This document shows positions 1 through 7,674 of a stretch of DNA of 19,891 nucleotides, in pieces. This DNA is from Hungatella sp. UBA3402. Lineage in GTDB: Bacteria; Bacillota; Clostridia; Lachnospirales; Lachnospiraceae. The position numbers and the translations under genes are program-made. Where the stretch lies: contig DEPC01000035.1 of assembly GCA_002358555.1 (NCBI GenBank), forward strand, positions 1-19,891, in the 5' to 3' direction. The first letter of the stretch is position 1, and every line of letters begins with the position of its first letter. The notes under the pieces were generated by a model, which was given only the letters and a program-made list of their open reading frames with translations, made no database searches and was not told the origin of the DNA.

Positions 1-1
1 G

Positions 2-271
2 TTTGTGCTTCATGCGTTTAAAGAGATGGGACTAGAATGTTTTGAACCTAATGGGGCATTTTATGCATTTCCTAATATTAAGCGGTTTGGCATGACATCA
101 GAGGAGTTTGCCAATCGATTTTTAAGAGAGGAAAAGGTGGCAGTGGTGCCAGGAACCGCTTTTGGGGCATGTGGAGAGGGATTTTTAAGGGTATCTTATG
201 CGTATTCTTTAAAAAGCTTAAAAGAGGCATTGGGGCGTATGGAGAGGTTTGTAAAGAGGCTGGATTCTTAA
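2..271 (+). CDS. Class I/II PLP-dependent aminotransferase, C-terminal fragment
   Basis: The upstream part lies outside the window; the frame is open from base 2 to the TAA at 269-271. About 89 residues remain. They match the small C-terminal domain of fold-type I aspartate/aromatic aminotransferases: NGAFYAFPNI, then VVPGTAFG, then GFLRVSYA. In this family the Arg of the GFLRVSYA-like motif binds the substrate alpha-carboxylate. The enzymes transfer an amino group between an amino acid and a 2-oxo acid in the cytosol, using pyridoxal phosphate. The lysine that binds PLP is upstream and not visible, so substrate (Asp, aromatic or Ala) cannot be assigned. The gene ends normally and is followed by about 300 bp of non-coding DNA. 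Confidence 0.88.
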   Translation, partial: FVLHAFKEMGLECFEPNGAFYAFPNIKRFGMTSEEFANRFLREEKVAVVPGTAFGACGEGFLRVSYAYSLKSLKEALGRMERFVKRLDS

Positions 272-569
272 GGGTAATAACTGCCTTAAAGTATCTAGTA
301 ATCCACTAATTTTAACTCGTTGTGCTAGTTAAAGGTTGCGGGCAGAAGTAACACAGCAATCTAGATTTCCGTGTTCCAGAATTGGTTATTGCTGACTATC
401 TGATTTTAACACGGAATATCAAAATTTCGTATATAAATATTACTGTTTACAAAAATAGATAATTGCAACTTTGCGGATTGGCTGCAATATATGGCCATGG
501 TTCATCAAAGAAAGGATATTGTAGTTTTATAAAATAGACAGTTTATAATGATAGCAATGAGGTATATAA
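272..569. other. Non-coding region with two interleaved inverted repeats
   Basis: No credible gene lies here. Two inverted repeats are visible: CAGCAAT (354-360) with ATTGCTG (388-394), and TTCCGTGTT (367-375) with AACACGGAA (408-416). Their arms interleave, so the two hairpins could form a pseudoknot or exclude each other. No T-run follows either, so a terminator for the aminotransferase is not obvious. A TATAAT at 544-549 is close to trmL but lacks a good -35 and leaves little room for a leader. The probable trmL ribosome site is the AATGAGG at about 556-562. Confidence 0.5.
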
Positions 570-1064
570 ATGAATATTGTTTTGTATGAACCAGAAATAC
601 CTGCTAATACAGGAAATATTGGAAGAACCTGTGTAGCTACTAATACTAGGCTTCATCTTATTGAGCCTTTGGGCTTTAAAATCAATGAGAAAGCCAGAAA
701 ACGGGCAGGGCTTGATTATTGGGATATGCTAGATGTAGTGGTATATTGCAATTTTGAGGATTTTTTAGAGCGCAATCCAGGAGCAAAGATTTATATGGCT
801 ACTACAAAGGCTCAAAAGGCATATACAGAAGCAATTTATGAACCAGATTGTTATTTGATGTTTGGCAAAGAAAGTGCAGGAATTCCAGAAGAAATTTTGG
901 TAGATTACCAGGATACCTGTGTGAGAATTCCCATGTGGGGAGATATCCGTTCTTTAAATCTATCCAATGCAGTGGCTGTGGTGCTTTATGAAGCTTTGCG
1001 ACAAAATGGGTTTGAGAAGATGGCTATGGAAGGGAATTTGCATAGACTTAACTGGAGGGAATAG
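570..1064 (+). CDS. trmL: tRNA (cytidine(34)-2'-O)-methyltransferase TrmL
   Basis: The product is a 164-residue SPOUT-class RNA methyltransferase, the usual length of TrmL/YibK. It transfers a methyl group from S-adenosylmethionine to the ribose 2'-OH of the wobble base 34 in certain tRNALeu species. Seen in sequence: N-terminal MNIVLYEPEIPANTGNIGRT, with the NTGNIGR motif of this family; FGKESAGIP at residues 98-106; and SLNLSNAVAVVLYEALR from residue 128. The last two form the trefoil-knotted cofactor site in SPOUT enzymes. The ATG at 570 gives the exact family N terminus. The downstream acetyltransferase starts four bases after the stop, so the two are probably co-transcribed. Family assignment is secure; the exact tRNA target comes from family knowledge. 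Confidence 0.95.
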   Translation: MNIVLYEPEIPANTGNIGRTCVATNTRLHLIEPLGFKINEKARKRAGLDYWDMLDVVVYCNFEDFLERNPGAKIYMATTKAQKAYTEAIYEPDCYLMFGKESAGIPEEILVDYQDTCVRIPMWGDIRSLNLSNAVAVVLYEALRQNGFEKMAMEGNLHRLNWRE

Positions 1065-1068
1065 ATAC

Positions 1069-1596
1069 GTGGAGTCCATAAATTTCAGAATTGAGAAGGC
1101 ATCTGTCAAAGACTACCAGCTTTTTGCAGATATTATTCAGACTGTCTGGGAGGATATGCCGCAAAAAGAATGGTTTATGGCAGACAACGCAGATTATACG
1201 TATCAGATGCTCACAAGCAAAAAAGGAATCGGATATAAGGCGGTTCAAGAAAACAGCGATAAGGTAGTAGGGGTATTTATGGTAGTCATACCAGGTATGG
1301 AGAAAGAAAATATGGGATATGATATTGGACTAAATGAGATAGAACTGCCTCTAGTAGCTCATATGGATTCTGTAGCTATTCTCCCTCAATACCGAGGTCA
1401 TAAACTGCAATACCATCTGATGCAGACAGCAGAGGCAGATTTGAAAGTACAAGGATTTCGCTATCTCATGTGTACTGTACATCCAGATAATTATTATAGC
1501 CGAAACAATGTACTTGACCAAGGCTATCAATCCATGGCAATAAAAGAAAAGTACAGCGGGCATCTGAGAGAGATTTTTTTGAAAAAGTTAAATTAA
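1069..1596 (+). CDS. GNAT family N-acetyltransferase
   Basis: This is a 175-residue Gcn5-related acetyltransferase, which would transfer an acetyl group from acetyl-CoA to an amine. I start it at GTG 1069: GGAGGG at 1054-1059 sits nine bases upstream, and the protein then begins with the typical first beta strand (INFRIEKASVKDY). An open frame continues to 967, but that part overlaps trmL and has no family features. Motif A, the CoA pyrophosphate loop, is VAILPQYRGHKLQ at residues 102-114, with the Q/RxxGxG/A pattern reading Q-Y-R-G-H-K. The following YLMCTVHPDN and YYSRNNVLDQGY match the C-terminal half of the fold. The substrate cannot be predicted. The four-base gap after trmL suggests translational coupling. 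Confidence 0.85.
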   Translation: MESINFRIEKASVKDYQLFADIIQTVWEDMPQKEWFMADNADYTYQMLTSKKGIGYKAVQENSDKVVGVFMVVIPGMEKENMGYDIGLNEIELPLVAHMDSVAILPQYRGHKLQYHLMQTAEADLKVQGFRYLMCTVHPDNYYSRNNVLDQGYQSMAIKEKYSGHLREIFLKKLN

Positions 1597-1727
1597 CTTT
1601 CAATAATAGAAATTTTTTCTTTTCGGATTATATATCTATGGAAAACAAGACCATAAATATGAATTACAAATAATAAGCAACAACTTAAAATCAAATAGAT
1701 AAATCGAAACTTGCAGGAGAAATACAA

Positions 1728-2228
1728 ATGGCTAAATGGAAACAGCACATAGAATTTATCCCCAAAGATGAAGTGCCAGCAGAAATTCCCAAGAAAATCG
1801 CTGTGAAATATTATATCTGCTGGCCGGATGAACCAAAAAAGATTACCAAAGATACTTGCCAGGAAATCATGGAGAAGCTCAGGAATGGCCAATGGGGCGA
1901 CATTTATCTCACCAACGACCCAGAACTGGAAGAAGATTTCATGGAATTTGAAAGTGGAGATGACCTATTCTTTTTGCAATATGGGAATAGCAGTATGATA
2001 GGTGAGGAGGCCGCTTACTTCTCTACCTATGCCCCAGAATATCTAGATTCAGACGAAGAGACAAATATTGCATGCTCTGATGGTCAATCGATTATCCTTC
2101 GGAAGTATACCACCACAGATAAGGAAGCCGTGATGACTGCCATGGAATATTTCATTCACACTGGAAAGCTGTGGAATGGCATCTCATGGATGAAGAGCTG
2201 GGACGAGTTGGACGAAGAAGATAACTAA
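1728..2228 (+). CDS. Acidic hypothetical protein, possibly Imm1-like immunity protein
   Basis: A 166-residue, strongly acidic protein with no signal peptide or membrane segment. CAGGAG at about 1716-1721 precedes the ATG at a suitable distance. Three features recall small antitoxin/immunity proteins of the Imm1 kind: a D/E-rich middle, a FFLQYGNSS strand, and a C-terminal helix reading AMEYFIHTGKLWNGISW. The last resembles the Imm1 pattern of an aromatic-Phe-x-x-(T/S)-Gly-x-(L/P)-x-x-x-x-Trp. This is recognition by eye, not a profile match, and the protein may belong to an unrelated domain family. No polymorphic toxin lies beside it, so it would be an orphan immunity gene. It sits between the trmL pair and the convergent minus-strand operon. 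Confidence 0.6.
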   Translation: MAKWKQHIEFIPKDEVPAEIPKKIAVKYYICWPDEPKKITKDTCQEIMEKLRNGQWGDIYLTNDPELEEDFMEFESGDDLFFLQYGNSSMIGEEAAYFSTYAPEYLDSDEETNIACSDGQSIILRKYTTTDKEAVMTAMEYFIHTGKLWNGISWMKSWDELDEEDN

Positions 2229-2355
2229 CCAACTCATAAGATTATTAAATCAGTACAAATTCTATCATTAATACACAATATATTTATTATATTTCGACTT
2301 TTATACATTAGAAATATAGTTGTAAAAGGAAGTAGAGATTTTGCTTAGCTATCAG

Positions 2356-2706
2356 CTATTCATCCATAGACATGTGAACTAAATGCGCAACTGCAATTTC
2401 GTCATCTTCTCGAAATCCCTGCGCTGACACTTGGATGTCATATACATACTGAGATTTTAGCCCTAACTCTGCTGCAATTTCCTCCACAGTTTTTCCATCC
2501 TTAGCTAAAAGCAGCACTTGATGCACATCTTCAACAATTTTATCAATTCGTGCCTTTTGTGCTGCCTGTACTTCACCAAAAGAGGAATTTTCAGATGTTT
2601 CCTCGTCCATAAAATCCTCTATCCTAAGTTCTGGCATTTCATTATCTTTTTGATAATAGTCATCCATCAATTCCCAGTCATTCTGTGGTATATTCTCTAT
2701 TTCCAT
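2356..2706 (-). CDS. Small helix-turn-helix protein of unknown function
   Basis: A 116-residue acidic protein. I choose the ATG at 2706 because GGAGG lies ten bases upstream; an earlier GTG at 2763 has no ribosome site and would abut the stop of the preceding gene. Residues 1-50 are acidic and probably disordered. Residues 50-66 look like an amphipathic helix. Residues 68-93 (KDGKTVEEIAAELGLKSQYV) read as a helix-turn-helix of the resolvase/sigma-4 kind. The C terminus is acidic. It is the last gene of the asnS-phosphoesterase-ATPase run, about 58 bases after the ATPase stop. DNA binding is inferred from the motif; no target or function can be named. Confidence 0.72.
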   Translation of the reverse strand: MEIENIPQNDWELMDDYYQKDNEMPELRIEDFMDEETSENSSFGEVQAAQKARIDKIVEDVHQVLLLAKDGKTVEEIAAELGLKSQYVYDIQVSAQGFREDDEIAVAHLVHMSMDE

Positions 2707-2764
2707 AATCGAAAGTCCTCCATTTTTATTCTTTGTTACTTGTATCTCCCAAAATTTCTTCACA

Positions 2765-4648
2765 TCATATCTTAATCAAATGATAGGGAATCCGACTTTT
2801 GGTTAGCATCTGCCCCTCCCTCTGATGACAAGTAAAGAGAATCATTTGTCCAGAGCCATAAGTAGCATACAGCCATTCCAAAGTACTTTTCAATCTATCT
2901 TCATCATAAAGTACAAAACTGTCATCAAACACCAGGGGCATTGATTCTCCATATTCACTTTGAATTAGTTTTGCAGTCGCCAGACGCAAAGCTAAATAAA
3001 TCTGGTCCATAGTCCCGCTGCTGACCTGTTCTAAAGGAACTAACCTTGTAGGAGTATTCATAAAAGGATTGAGATTTTCATCAATACTCATGCTGATGTA
3101 CACTCCTCCAGTAATCCCTTTGATGAAGTCTGAAGCAGTTTTATTTAAGTAAAGTCCAAAGGAATCTCTGATGGAGGATGATAATGTGGTCATCGTTTCC
3201 CCTGCCAAATTAATAGCAGCGATTTCCTGAGAAATCTTGTTATTTTCAGCCAAGGTATGACTCAAAATTTCGATTTCTGTTTTATAATCTGATAACAGCT
3301 CCAGCTTTTTTTCTAATTCCCATTGAAGTTGCTGCTGCTTTTCAATAATTTGGCTGAAATTGTTCTGCTTTTCCTGTAATGAGATGATTTCGTCAGCTAA
3401 CTGATTGATGTTTGTTTCGTATTGGTCTGCGGCAGTGCTGAGTTGCATAAATTCTGCCATCTGTGCCTTGAAACTGTCCATAGCCTTTGAAGAAATCGTC
3501 CCATCTCCTAGATGTCTGGAAAAAGATTCCTGTAGAACTTGGGAGGAAAGAGTAAGTTCCTTTTCAAGCTGATTTCTTTTCCAAAGAGAGAAAAATCCTA
3601 TTACATACAGCAATATGGAAATCGTAGCCATAACAGCAAAAACTGCAATTCCAGGAAAGTTGATATTAAAATCAAACAGATAGTCTGTGATAGGATTCCA
3701 TTCTCCTAGCCAATAACAATACAGACCGCCAGCAAAAAAACAGGCAGCAACAAAGAACAAAGCAAACCGAAAAGCCTTTTGAGATTTCTTTTCACAGGCA
3801 GTCTTGGAAGATTGATAATTCTTAAAAATTTGAAGAGTTTTTTCTTGATATTCTTCAATGGACTGGATATTTGAAAATTGATTTTGGGACAATATCTGTC
3901 GTGCCTGTTCCAGCTTTTGCAGTAGTTTTCCCTTTTCTATTTGTTTTTGTTGAATTTCTGATTTAGTATCTGTACGGAGTTTCTGATAGATAGGAAGTTG
4001 ATTGGTATATTCAGGAGAAGAAACTTCCTCTTCCAGAGCTCTGATTTCTCCAAGCAAGGCAGTATAGGAATGAACAGCTTCTGGAACCAGTTGAGATTCC
4101 AGATTTTTTTTCTGGGATTTCAGATAATCTGTGGCTTTGGTAATATTGAGAGCTGTATTGCCAGTAGTATTCATATTGGCAATATAATTCTTTAGTTCTG
4201 CAGTCATACCTGCATCAGTAGCACATTTTAACTGACTGATACTAATTGTATTGTTGTAAGTTGTTTCGTTTAAGCCACATAATAATTGGTCTAAAAGAGC
4301 CTTGGACGGAAACAGAGATTTACCCAAAGTTTCATCAACAATATGCAGTTCCTTTTTAGATTTTTCAAATATGCGCTCAATTCGGTAGATATGTCCACCC
4401 TGTTCTAAGCGCAGAACACCTTCATAGATTTCACTATTTTCCCACGGTTCATATCTGCTGTAAACATCATTTTTAGATGCCCGTCCCCGTTGAGGCTGAA
4501 TACCAAAAAGCATACCACGGATAAAGGCATGAATCGTAGATTTGCCAGCTTCATTTTTTCCGTATACGATATTTAGACCGTCCTGAAAGGAGATAGTACG
4601 GTCATGGAATTTTCCAAATCCCTTAATTTGAAGTTCGATAAATTTCAT
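2765..4648 (-). CDS. YhaN/SbcC-like AAA ATPase with two central membrane segments
   Basis: A 627-residue ABC/SMC-type ATPase of the SbcC-RecN-YhaN group. The N terminus carries the family strand IELQIKGFGKF and Walker A GKNEAGKST at residues 30-38. Two coiled-coil stretches follow (about 195-290 and 360-460). Towards the C terminus are the ABC signature (VSSGT, residues 542-546), Walker B (PLVFDD, 571-576) and an H-loop His at 608. Between the coiled coils are two hydrophobic segments, about 294-314 and 332-355, where classical SbcC has a zinc hook; none is visible here. The protein is also far shorter than SbcC (about 1000 residues). It starts two bases after the phosphoesterase stop, so the two are coupled and probably form a nuclease-ATPase pair. 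Role in DNA end processing is inferred from the family. Confidence 0.88.
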   Translation of the reverse strand: MKFIELQIKGFGKFHDRTISFQDGLNIVYGKNEAGKSTIHAFIRGMLFGIQPQRGRASKNDVYSRYEPWENSEIYEGVLRLEQGGHIYRIERIFEKSKKELHIVDETLGKSLFPSKALLDQLLCGLNETTYNNTISISQLKCATDAGMTAELKNYIANMNTTGNTALNITKATDYLKSQKKNLESQLVPEAVHSYTALLGEIRALEEEVSSPEYTNQLPIYQKLRTDTKSEIQQKQIEKGKLLQKLEQARQILSQNQFSNIQSIEEYQEKTLQIFKNYQSSKTACEKKSQKAFRFALFFVAACFFAGGLYCYWLGEWNPITDYLFDFNINFPGIAVFAVMATISILLYVIGFFSLWKRNQLEKELTLSSQVLQESFSRHLGDGTISSKAMDSFKAQMAEFMQLSTAADQYETNINQLADEIISLQEKQNNFSQIIEKQQQLQWELEKKLELLSDYKTEIEILSHTLAENNKISQEIAAINLAGETMTTLSSSIRDSFGLYLNKTASDFIKGITGGVYISMSIDENLNPFMNTPTRLVPLEQVSSGTMDQIYLALRLATAKLIQSEYGESMPLVFDDSFVLYDEDRLKSTLEWLYATYGSGQMILFTCHQREGQMLTKSRIPYHLIKI

Positions 4649-4650
4649 GA

Positions 4651-5721
4651 CTAACTCCTTTCGTCTGTGGTGCGAAGTAACGCATTGATTCCGTAATAGA
4701 GCGCTTTCTTTTCCACAAAACTCATCTCAGATTTTAGAAGGGCATGAATAAAAAAACCAATCATATCACTTGGATGTTCTGCAAAGAGAGCACAGAAATC
4801 ATATTCAGGTTCTGACTCATCTATAATTTCTACGATTCGGAATTTTGATAATAGGTTTTGGGTATCAAATTCTATCTGAGGGTCTCGCATTCCTCTGAGG
4901 CGGAAACGATAAATATGATGTCGTCCCCTCCGTTCAATCTCTTGGGAGATTTTCATTTCCAATTCTGTATTGGTAGTTTTGGTTGTGACATTGACTGCCA
5001 AGGGAATATACTGACAACGACACAAGGGCAGGAATTCTAGAGAAGTAACCTTGTGGGTGTCAGGAGAAATTTCTCCTGACAGGATGCCATGAATACCAGT
5101 TTCTGTCTTATCGAGAGGCTCTGGAGAACCAGGATAAGCCATTTTATTGGGGATTAAAATCTCCGGTCTGTGGATATGACCTAAAGCAATATAGGTGAAT
5201 TCTGAAGCAGCCAGGGTATTTTTATCAAAGGGCAGATGGTTGGAATCGCCACCATGAAGCATCAAAATATGAATTCGCCCATCAGAGGGAATTTCCAAAT
5301 CAGCAGTCTTGTCTTCACAAATTTCAGGAGTGGTGTAGCTAAAACCATGAACCTCGACATTGTACTTCTCAAAATAGATACTATCCATCTGGTCATTCAT
5401 GAAAAAAGAGACATTGGAAGACCAAGAAAAGTTAAGCAATGCAGAATTGCTGCGGATACGGTCATGGTTGCCAGTAATCATTACAATATACACAGAAGGT
5501 ATGGTAGTAAACAGATAATTAATTTCTTTTAAATCCTTTTGTAAAGGCTGCCTATGAAACAAATCACCAGAAATAAACAGAAAATCAACCTGCATCTCCC
5601 CTGCCTTTGTGATAATCTGGGCAAATGTATCCTTAATGGCTTGAGACCGTTCCTGGCTCCAAGGCTTGTCACTGTCTGGAGTCATACCCCAGTGAATATC
5701 AGAAGTGTGGATGAATTTCAT
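4651..5721 (-). CDS. SbcD/YhaO-like metallophosphoesterase (putative DNA repair exonuclease)
   Basis: A 356-residue calcineurin-like phosphoesterase of the Mre11/SbcD/YhaO group. All metal-binding motifs are present: DIH (D8, H10), GDxxH (G52, D53, H56), GNHD (84-87), HGG (H156) and GHIH (181-184). Family members cut DNA with two Mn2+ ions and work with an SbcC-type ATPase. The C-terminal capping region (about 230-356) is poorly conserved, as usual. AAGGAGGA lies shortly upstream of the ATG at 5721. The gene lies 37 bases after asnS and two bases before the ATPase, whose ribosome site is inside the last codons of this gene. Whether it acts on DNA ends in this organism is inferred from family and partner. 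Confidence 0.92.
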   Translation of the reverse strand: MKFIHTSDIHWGMTPDSDKPWSQERSQAIKDTFAQIITKAGEMQVDFLFISGDLFHRQPLQKDLKEINYLFTTIPSVYIVMITGNHDRIRSNSALLNFSWSSNVSFFMNDQMDSIYFEKYNVEVHGFSYTTPEICEDKTADLEIPSDGRIHILMLHGGDSNHLPFDKNTLAASEFTYIALGHIHRPEILIPNKMAYPGSPEPLDKTETGIHGILSGEISPDTHKVTSLEFLPLCRCQYIPLAVNVTTKTTNTELEMKISQEIERRGRHHIYRFRLRGMRDPQIEFDTQNLLSKFRIVEIIDESEPEYDFCALFAEHPSDMIGFFIHALLKSEMSFVEKKALYYGINALLRTTDERS

Positions 5722-5758
5722 GTTGATTCCTCCTTGAAAAAATGTGGCTGCAAAAATA

Positions 5759-7150
5759 TTATAACTCGCAGTTATTTACGGTTCTTGGGAATGGAATGAC
5801 ATCACGGATATTGGACATTCCTGTTAAGTACATAACACAGCGCTCAAATCCGAGTCCAAAACCAGAATGACGTGCAGAACCATATTTTCTTAAATCCAAA
5901 TAAAACTCATAATCTTCTTCTTTAAGCCCCAATTCCTTCATACGAGATATAAGCTTATCATAGTTGTCCTCACGCTGACTTCCACCAATAATTTCTCCAA
6001 TACCTGGAACTAGACAATCCATAGCAGCTACTGTTTTGTTATCTTCATTCAATTTCATATAAAATGCTTTGATTTCTTTCGGATAATCTGTCACAAATAC
6101 AGGTTTTTTAAACACCTGCTCTGTTAAATATCTCTCATGCTCTGTCTGAAGGTCGCATCCCCAGAATACCTTGTAATCAAAATTGTCATTATTTTTCTCT
6201 AAGATTTCCACAGCTTCTGTGTAAGTTACATGTCCAAACTGGGAATTTAGCACGCCATTTAATCGTTCAAGAAGACCCTTATCCACAAATTGATTAAAGA
6301 AAGCCATCTCTTCTGGAGCATGTTCCAACACATAGTGGATAATGTATTTGAGCATTCCCTCAGCTAAAGCCATATTGTCATCTAAATCGGCAAAAGCCAT
6401 TTCTGGTTCAATCATCCAGAATTCTGCTGCATGACGGGTAGTATTGGAATTTTCTGCACGGAAGGTAGGTCCAAATGTATAGATATTGCGGAATGCCAAG
6501 GCAAAGGTTTCTCCATTTAACTGTCCGCTTACAGTTAAGCTAGTTGGTTTTCCAAAAAAGTCCTGAGAGAAATCTACAGCTCCTTCTTGGGTCTTTGGAA
6601 GATTTTCTAAATCCAGAGTAGTTACCTGGAACATCTCTCCTGCACCTTCACAGTCACTGGCAGTAATGAGGGGAGTATGCACATAGACAAAATCTCTCTC
6701 CTGGAAATATTGATGAATCGCATAGGCAATCAGAGAACGAACCCGAAAAACAGCTTGGAAGGTATTAGTTCTAGGGCGCAGATGGGAAATAGTTCTTAAA
6801 TACTCAAAGCTATGGCGTTTTTTCTGAAGAGGATAATCAGGAGCAGAGGCCCCTTCTATCAATACCTCTTCAGCCTGGATTTCAAATGGTTGTTTAGCTT
6901 GGGGGGTAGACACCAATATTCCTTTTATAATAACCGCAGCACCAACATTTAATTTGCTGATTTTTCCAAAATTGTCCATAGTATTATGATACACAATCTG
7001 AAGTGTTTCAAAATAAGAACCATCACTTAAAACAATAAATCCAAAAGTTTTAGAATCTCGGATACTGCGTACCCAGCCTCCTACTGATATTTGCTTGTCC
7101 ACAAATTGTTCTCTGTTTTTGTAGATTTCCCGTATTGTAATTAAATCCAT
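5759..7150 (-). CDS. asnS: Asparaginyl-tRNA synthetase
   Basis: A class IIb aminoacyl-tRNA synthetase of 463 residues, the usual AsnRS length, which charges tRNAAsn in the cytosol. The N-terminal OB-fold anticodon-binding domain is visible (VGGWVRSIRDSKTFGFIVLSDG). The catalytic domain follows: SGQLNGETFALAF, motif 2 around FRAENSNTTRHAAEFWMIE, and motif 3 GFGLGFERCVMYLTG (from about residue 430) ending in RDVIPFPR. The long SGQLNGE and RHAAEFWMIEPE forms are typical of AsnRS rather than AspRS. I start at ATG 7150, preceded by AAAAGGAG; an upstream in-frame ATG would add 11 atypical residues. The leader is only about 40 nt, so no T-box riboswitch fits. It is first in the minus-strand operon. 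Confidence 0.97.
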   Translation of the reverse strand: MDLITIREIYKNREQFVDKQISVGGWVRSIRDSKTFGFIVLSDGSYFETLQIVYHNTMDNFGKISKLNVGAAVIIKGILVSTPQAKQPFEIQAEEVLIEGASAPDYPLQKKRHSFEYLRTISHLRPRTNTFQAVFRVRSLIAYAIHQYFQERDFVYVHTPLITASDCEGAGEMFQVTTLDLENLPKTQEGAVDFSQDFFGKPTSLTVSGQLNGETFALAFRNIYTFGPTFRAENSNTTRHAAEFWMIEPEMAFADLDDNMALAEGMLKYIIHYVLEHAPEEMAFFNQFVDKGLLERLNGVLNSQFGHVTYTEAVEILEKNNDNFDYKVFWGCDLQTEHERYLTEQVFKKPVFVTDYPKEIKAFYMKLNEDNKTVAAMDCLVPGIGEIIGGSQREDNYDKLISRMKELGLKEEDYEFYLDLRKYGSARHSGFGLGFERCVMYLTGMSNIRDVIPFPRTVNNCEL

Positions 7151-7194
7151 ATTATGTTGTGCTCCTTTTCTAAAATTAAACATTCGTAAGAGAG

Positions 7195-7223
7195 ATTATA
7201 CTTTATTTTCTTTTTTGATTCAA
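7195..7223 (-). promoter_or_regulatory. Sigma-A promoter of the asnS operon
   Basis: Read on the minus strand: -35 TTGAAT (7223-7218), a 17-base spacer, and a perfect -10 TATAAT (7200-7195). Transcription would begin near 7188, giving a leader of about 40 nt before the asnS ATG at 7150. It lies back to back with the SRP RNA promoter, with about 30 bp between the two -35 boxes. Confidence 0.82.
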
Positions 7224-7253
7224 GGCTCAACTGTAACATTTGCAGCAGACAGC

Positions 7254-7282
7254 TTGACAAAATCTTAGATGCGGGTTATACT
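7254..7282 (+). promoter_or_regulatory. Strong sigma-A promoter of the SRP RNA gene
   Basis: A consensus -35 TTGACA (7254-7259), a 17-base spacer and a -10 TATACT (7277-7282). This is one of the closest matches to the sigma-A consensus in the window and fits the high expression needed for a stable RNA. Transcription would begin near 7289, about 95 nt before the conserved 5' end of the RNA. Confidence 0.85.
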
Positions 7283-7288
7283 TAACAC

Positions 7289-7383
7289 GCTATGGAGGAT
7301 AGAGTACCCATTCAGAATAGTTTCTAATCTGTCCTTAAGTATACATTTTTTCGTAGATATTGAAGAGCCAAGTCATAAAGTTT
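7289..7383 (+). other. 5' leader of the SRP RNA precursor
   Basis: This stretch lies between the predicted transcription start and the conserved 5' end of SRP RNA. In Bacillus subtilis the equivalent scRNA is made as a longer precursor trimmed by RNase III, so a removed leader is expected; that this one is removed is inference. Just downstream of TTAAGTATA (7335-7343) is a T-run (7346-7351). TTAAGTATA is the exact inverse of the TATACTTAA that includes the promoter's -10 box. No open frame or second RNA was recognised here. Confidence 0.5.
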
Positions 7384-7645
7384 CCGTGCAGCCGGGGAGA
7401 TAGCGGTGCCCTGTACCTGCAATCCGCTCTAGCAGGGGTGATGTCTCACCTCGGGTAGTTTATTGTGGAGCTGCCCTGTGTAAGTGGCGATGACGTTTGG
7501 GTCTTACGCAACAGAACTCTGTGAACTGTGTCAGGGCAGGAATGCAGCAGCACTAAGCGGAATCTTCTGTGTGCCGTAAGGCAGCCTGGACTGAGTTAAC
7601 TGCACAGGTAACGTCTGTGGTAGCTACACAAAGTGAGACGCACGG
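7384..7645 (+). ncRNA. ffs: Signal recognition particle RNA (large bacterial type)
   Basis: About 262 nt of the large SRP RNA (scRNA, 6S-L) found in Bacillus and Clostridia, which carries Alu and S domains. The ends pair: CCGTGC (7384-7389) with GCACGG (7640-7645). The 5' Alu part has the very conserved GGTGCCCTGTACCTGCAA and CCGCTCTAGCAGGG. The S domain has the Ffh-binding asymmetric loop and tetraloop region, GTGTCAGGGCAGGAATGCAG followed by CAGCACTAAG, and then the return strand TGTGCCGTAAGGCAGCCTGG. The RNA assembles with Ffh to target ribosomes making membrane and secreted proteins to FtsY. Ends are set by the terminal stem and may be off by a few bases. It is flanked by its own promoter and terminator. 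Confidence 0.96.
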
Positions 7646-7674
7646 AATTAATATAATAATAATCAGATGATAGT

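Noticed and set aside
967..1068. Extended N terminus for the acetyltransferase
   Set aside because: This part overlaps trmL in another frame; the GTG at 1069 has a GGAGGG site and gives the family N terminus.
2229..2355. Bidirectional terminator between the convergent genes
   Set aside because: Only short AT-only palindromes are present (for example near 2278-2294), with no GC-containing stem next to a T-run.
7151..7290. T-box riboswitch before asnS
   Set aside because: The promoter leaves a leader of only about 40 nt and no T-box sequence or specifier stem is present.
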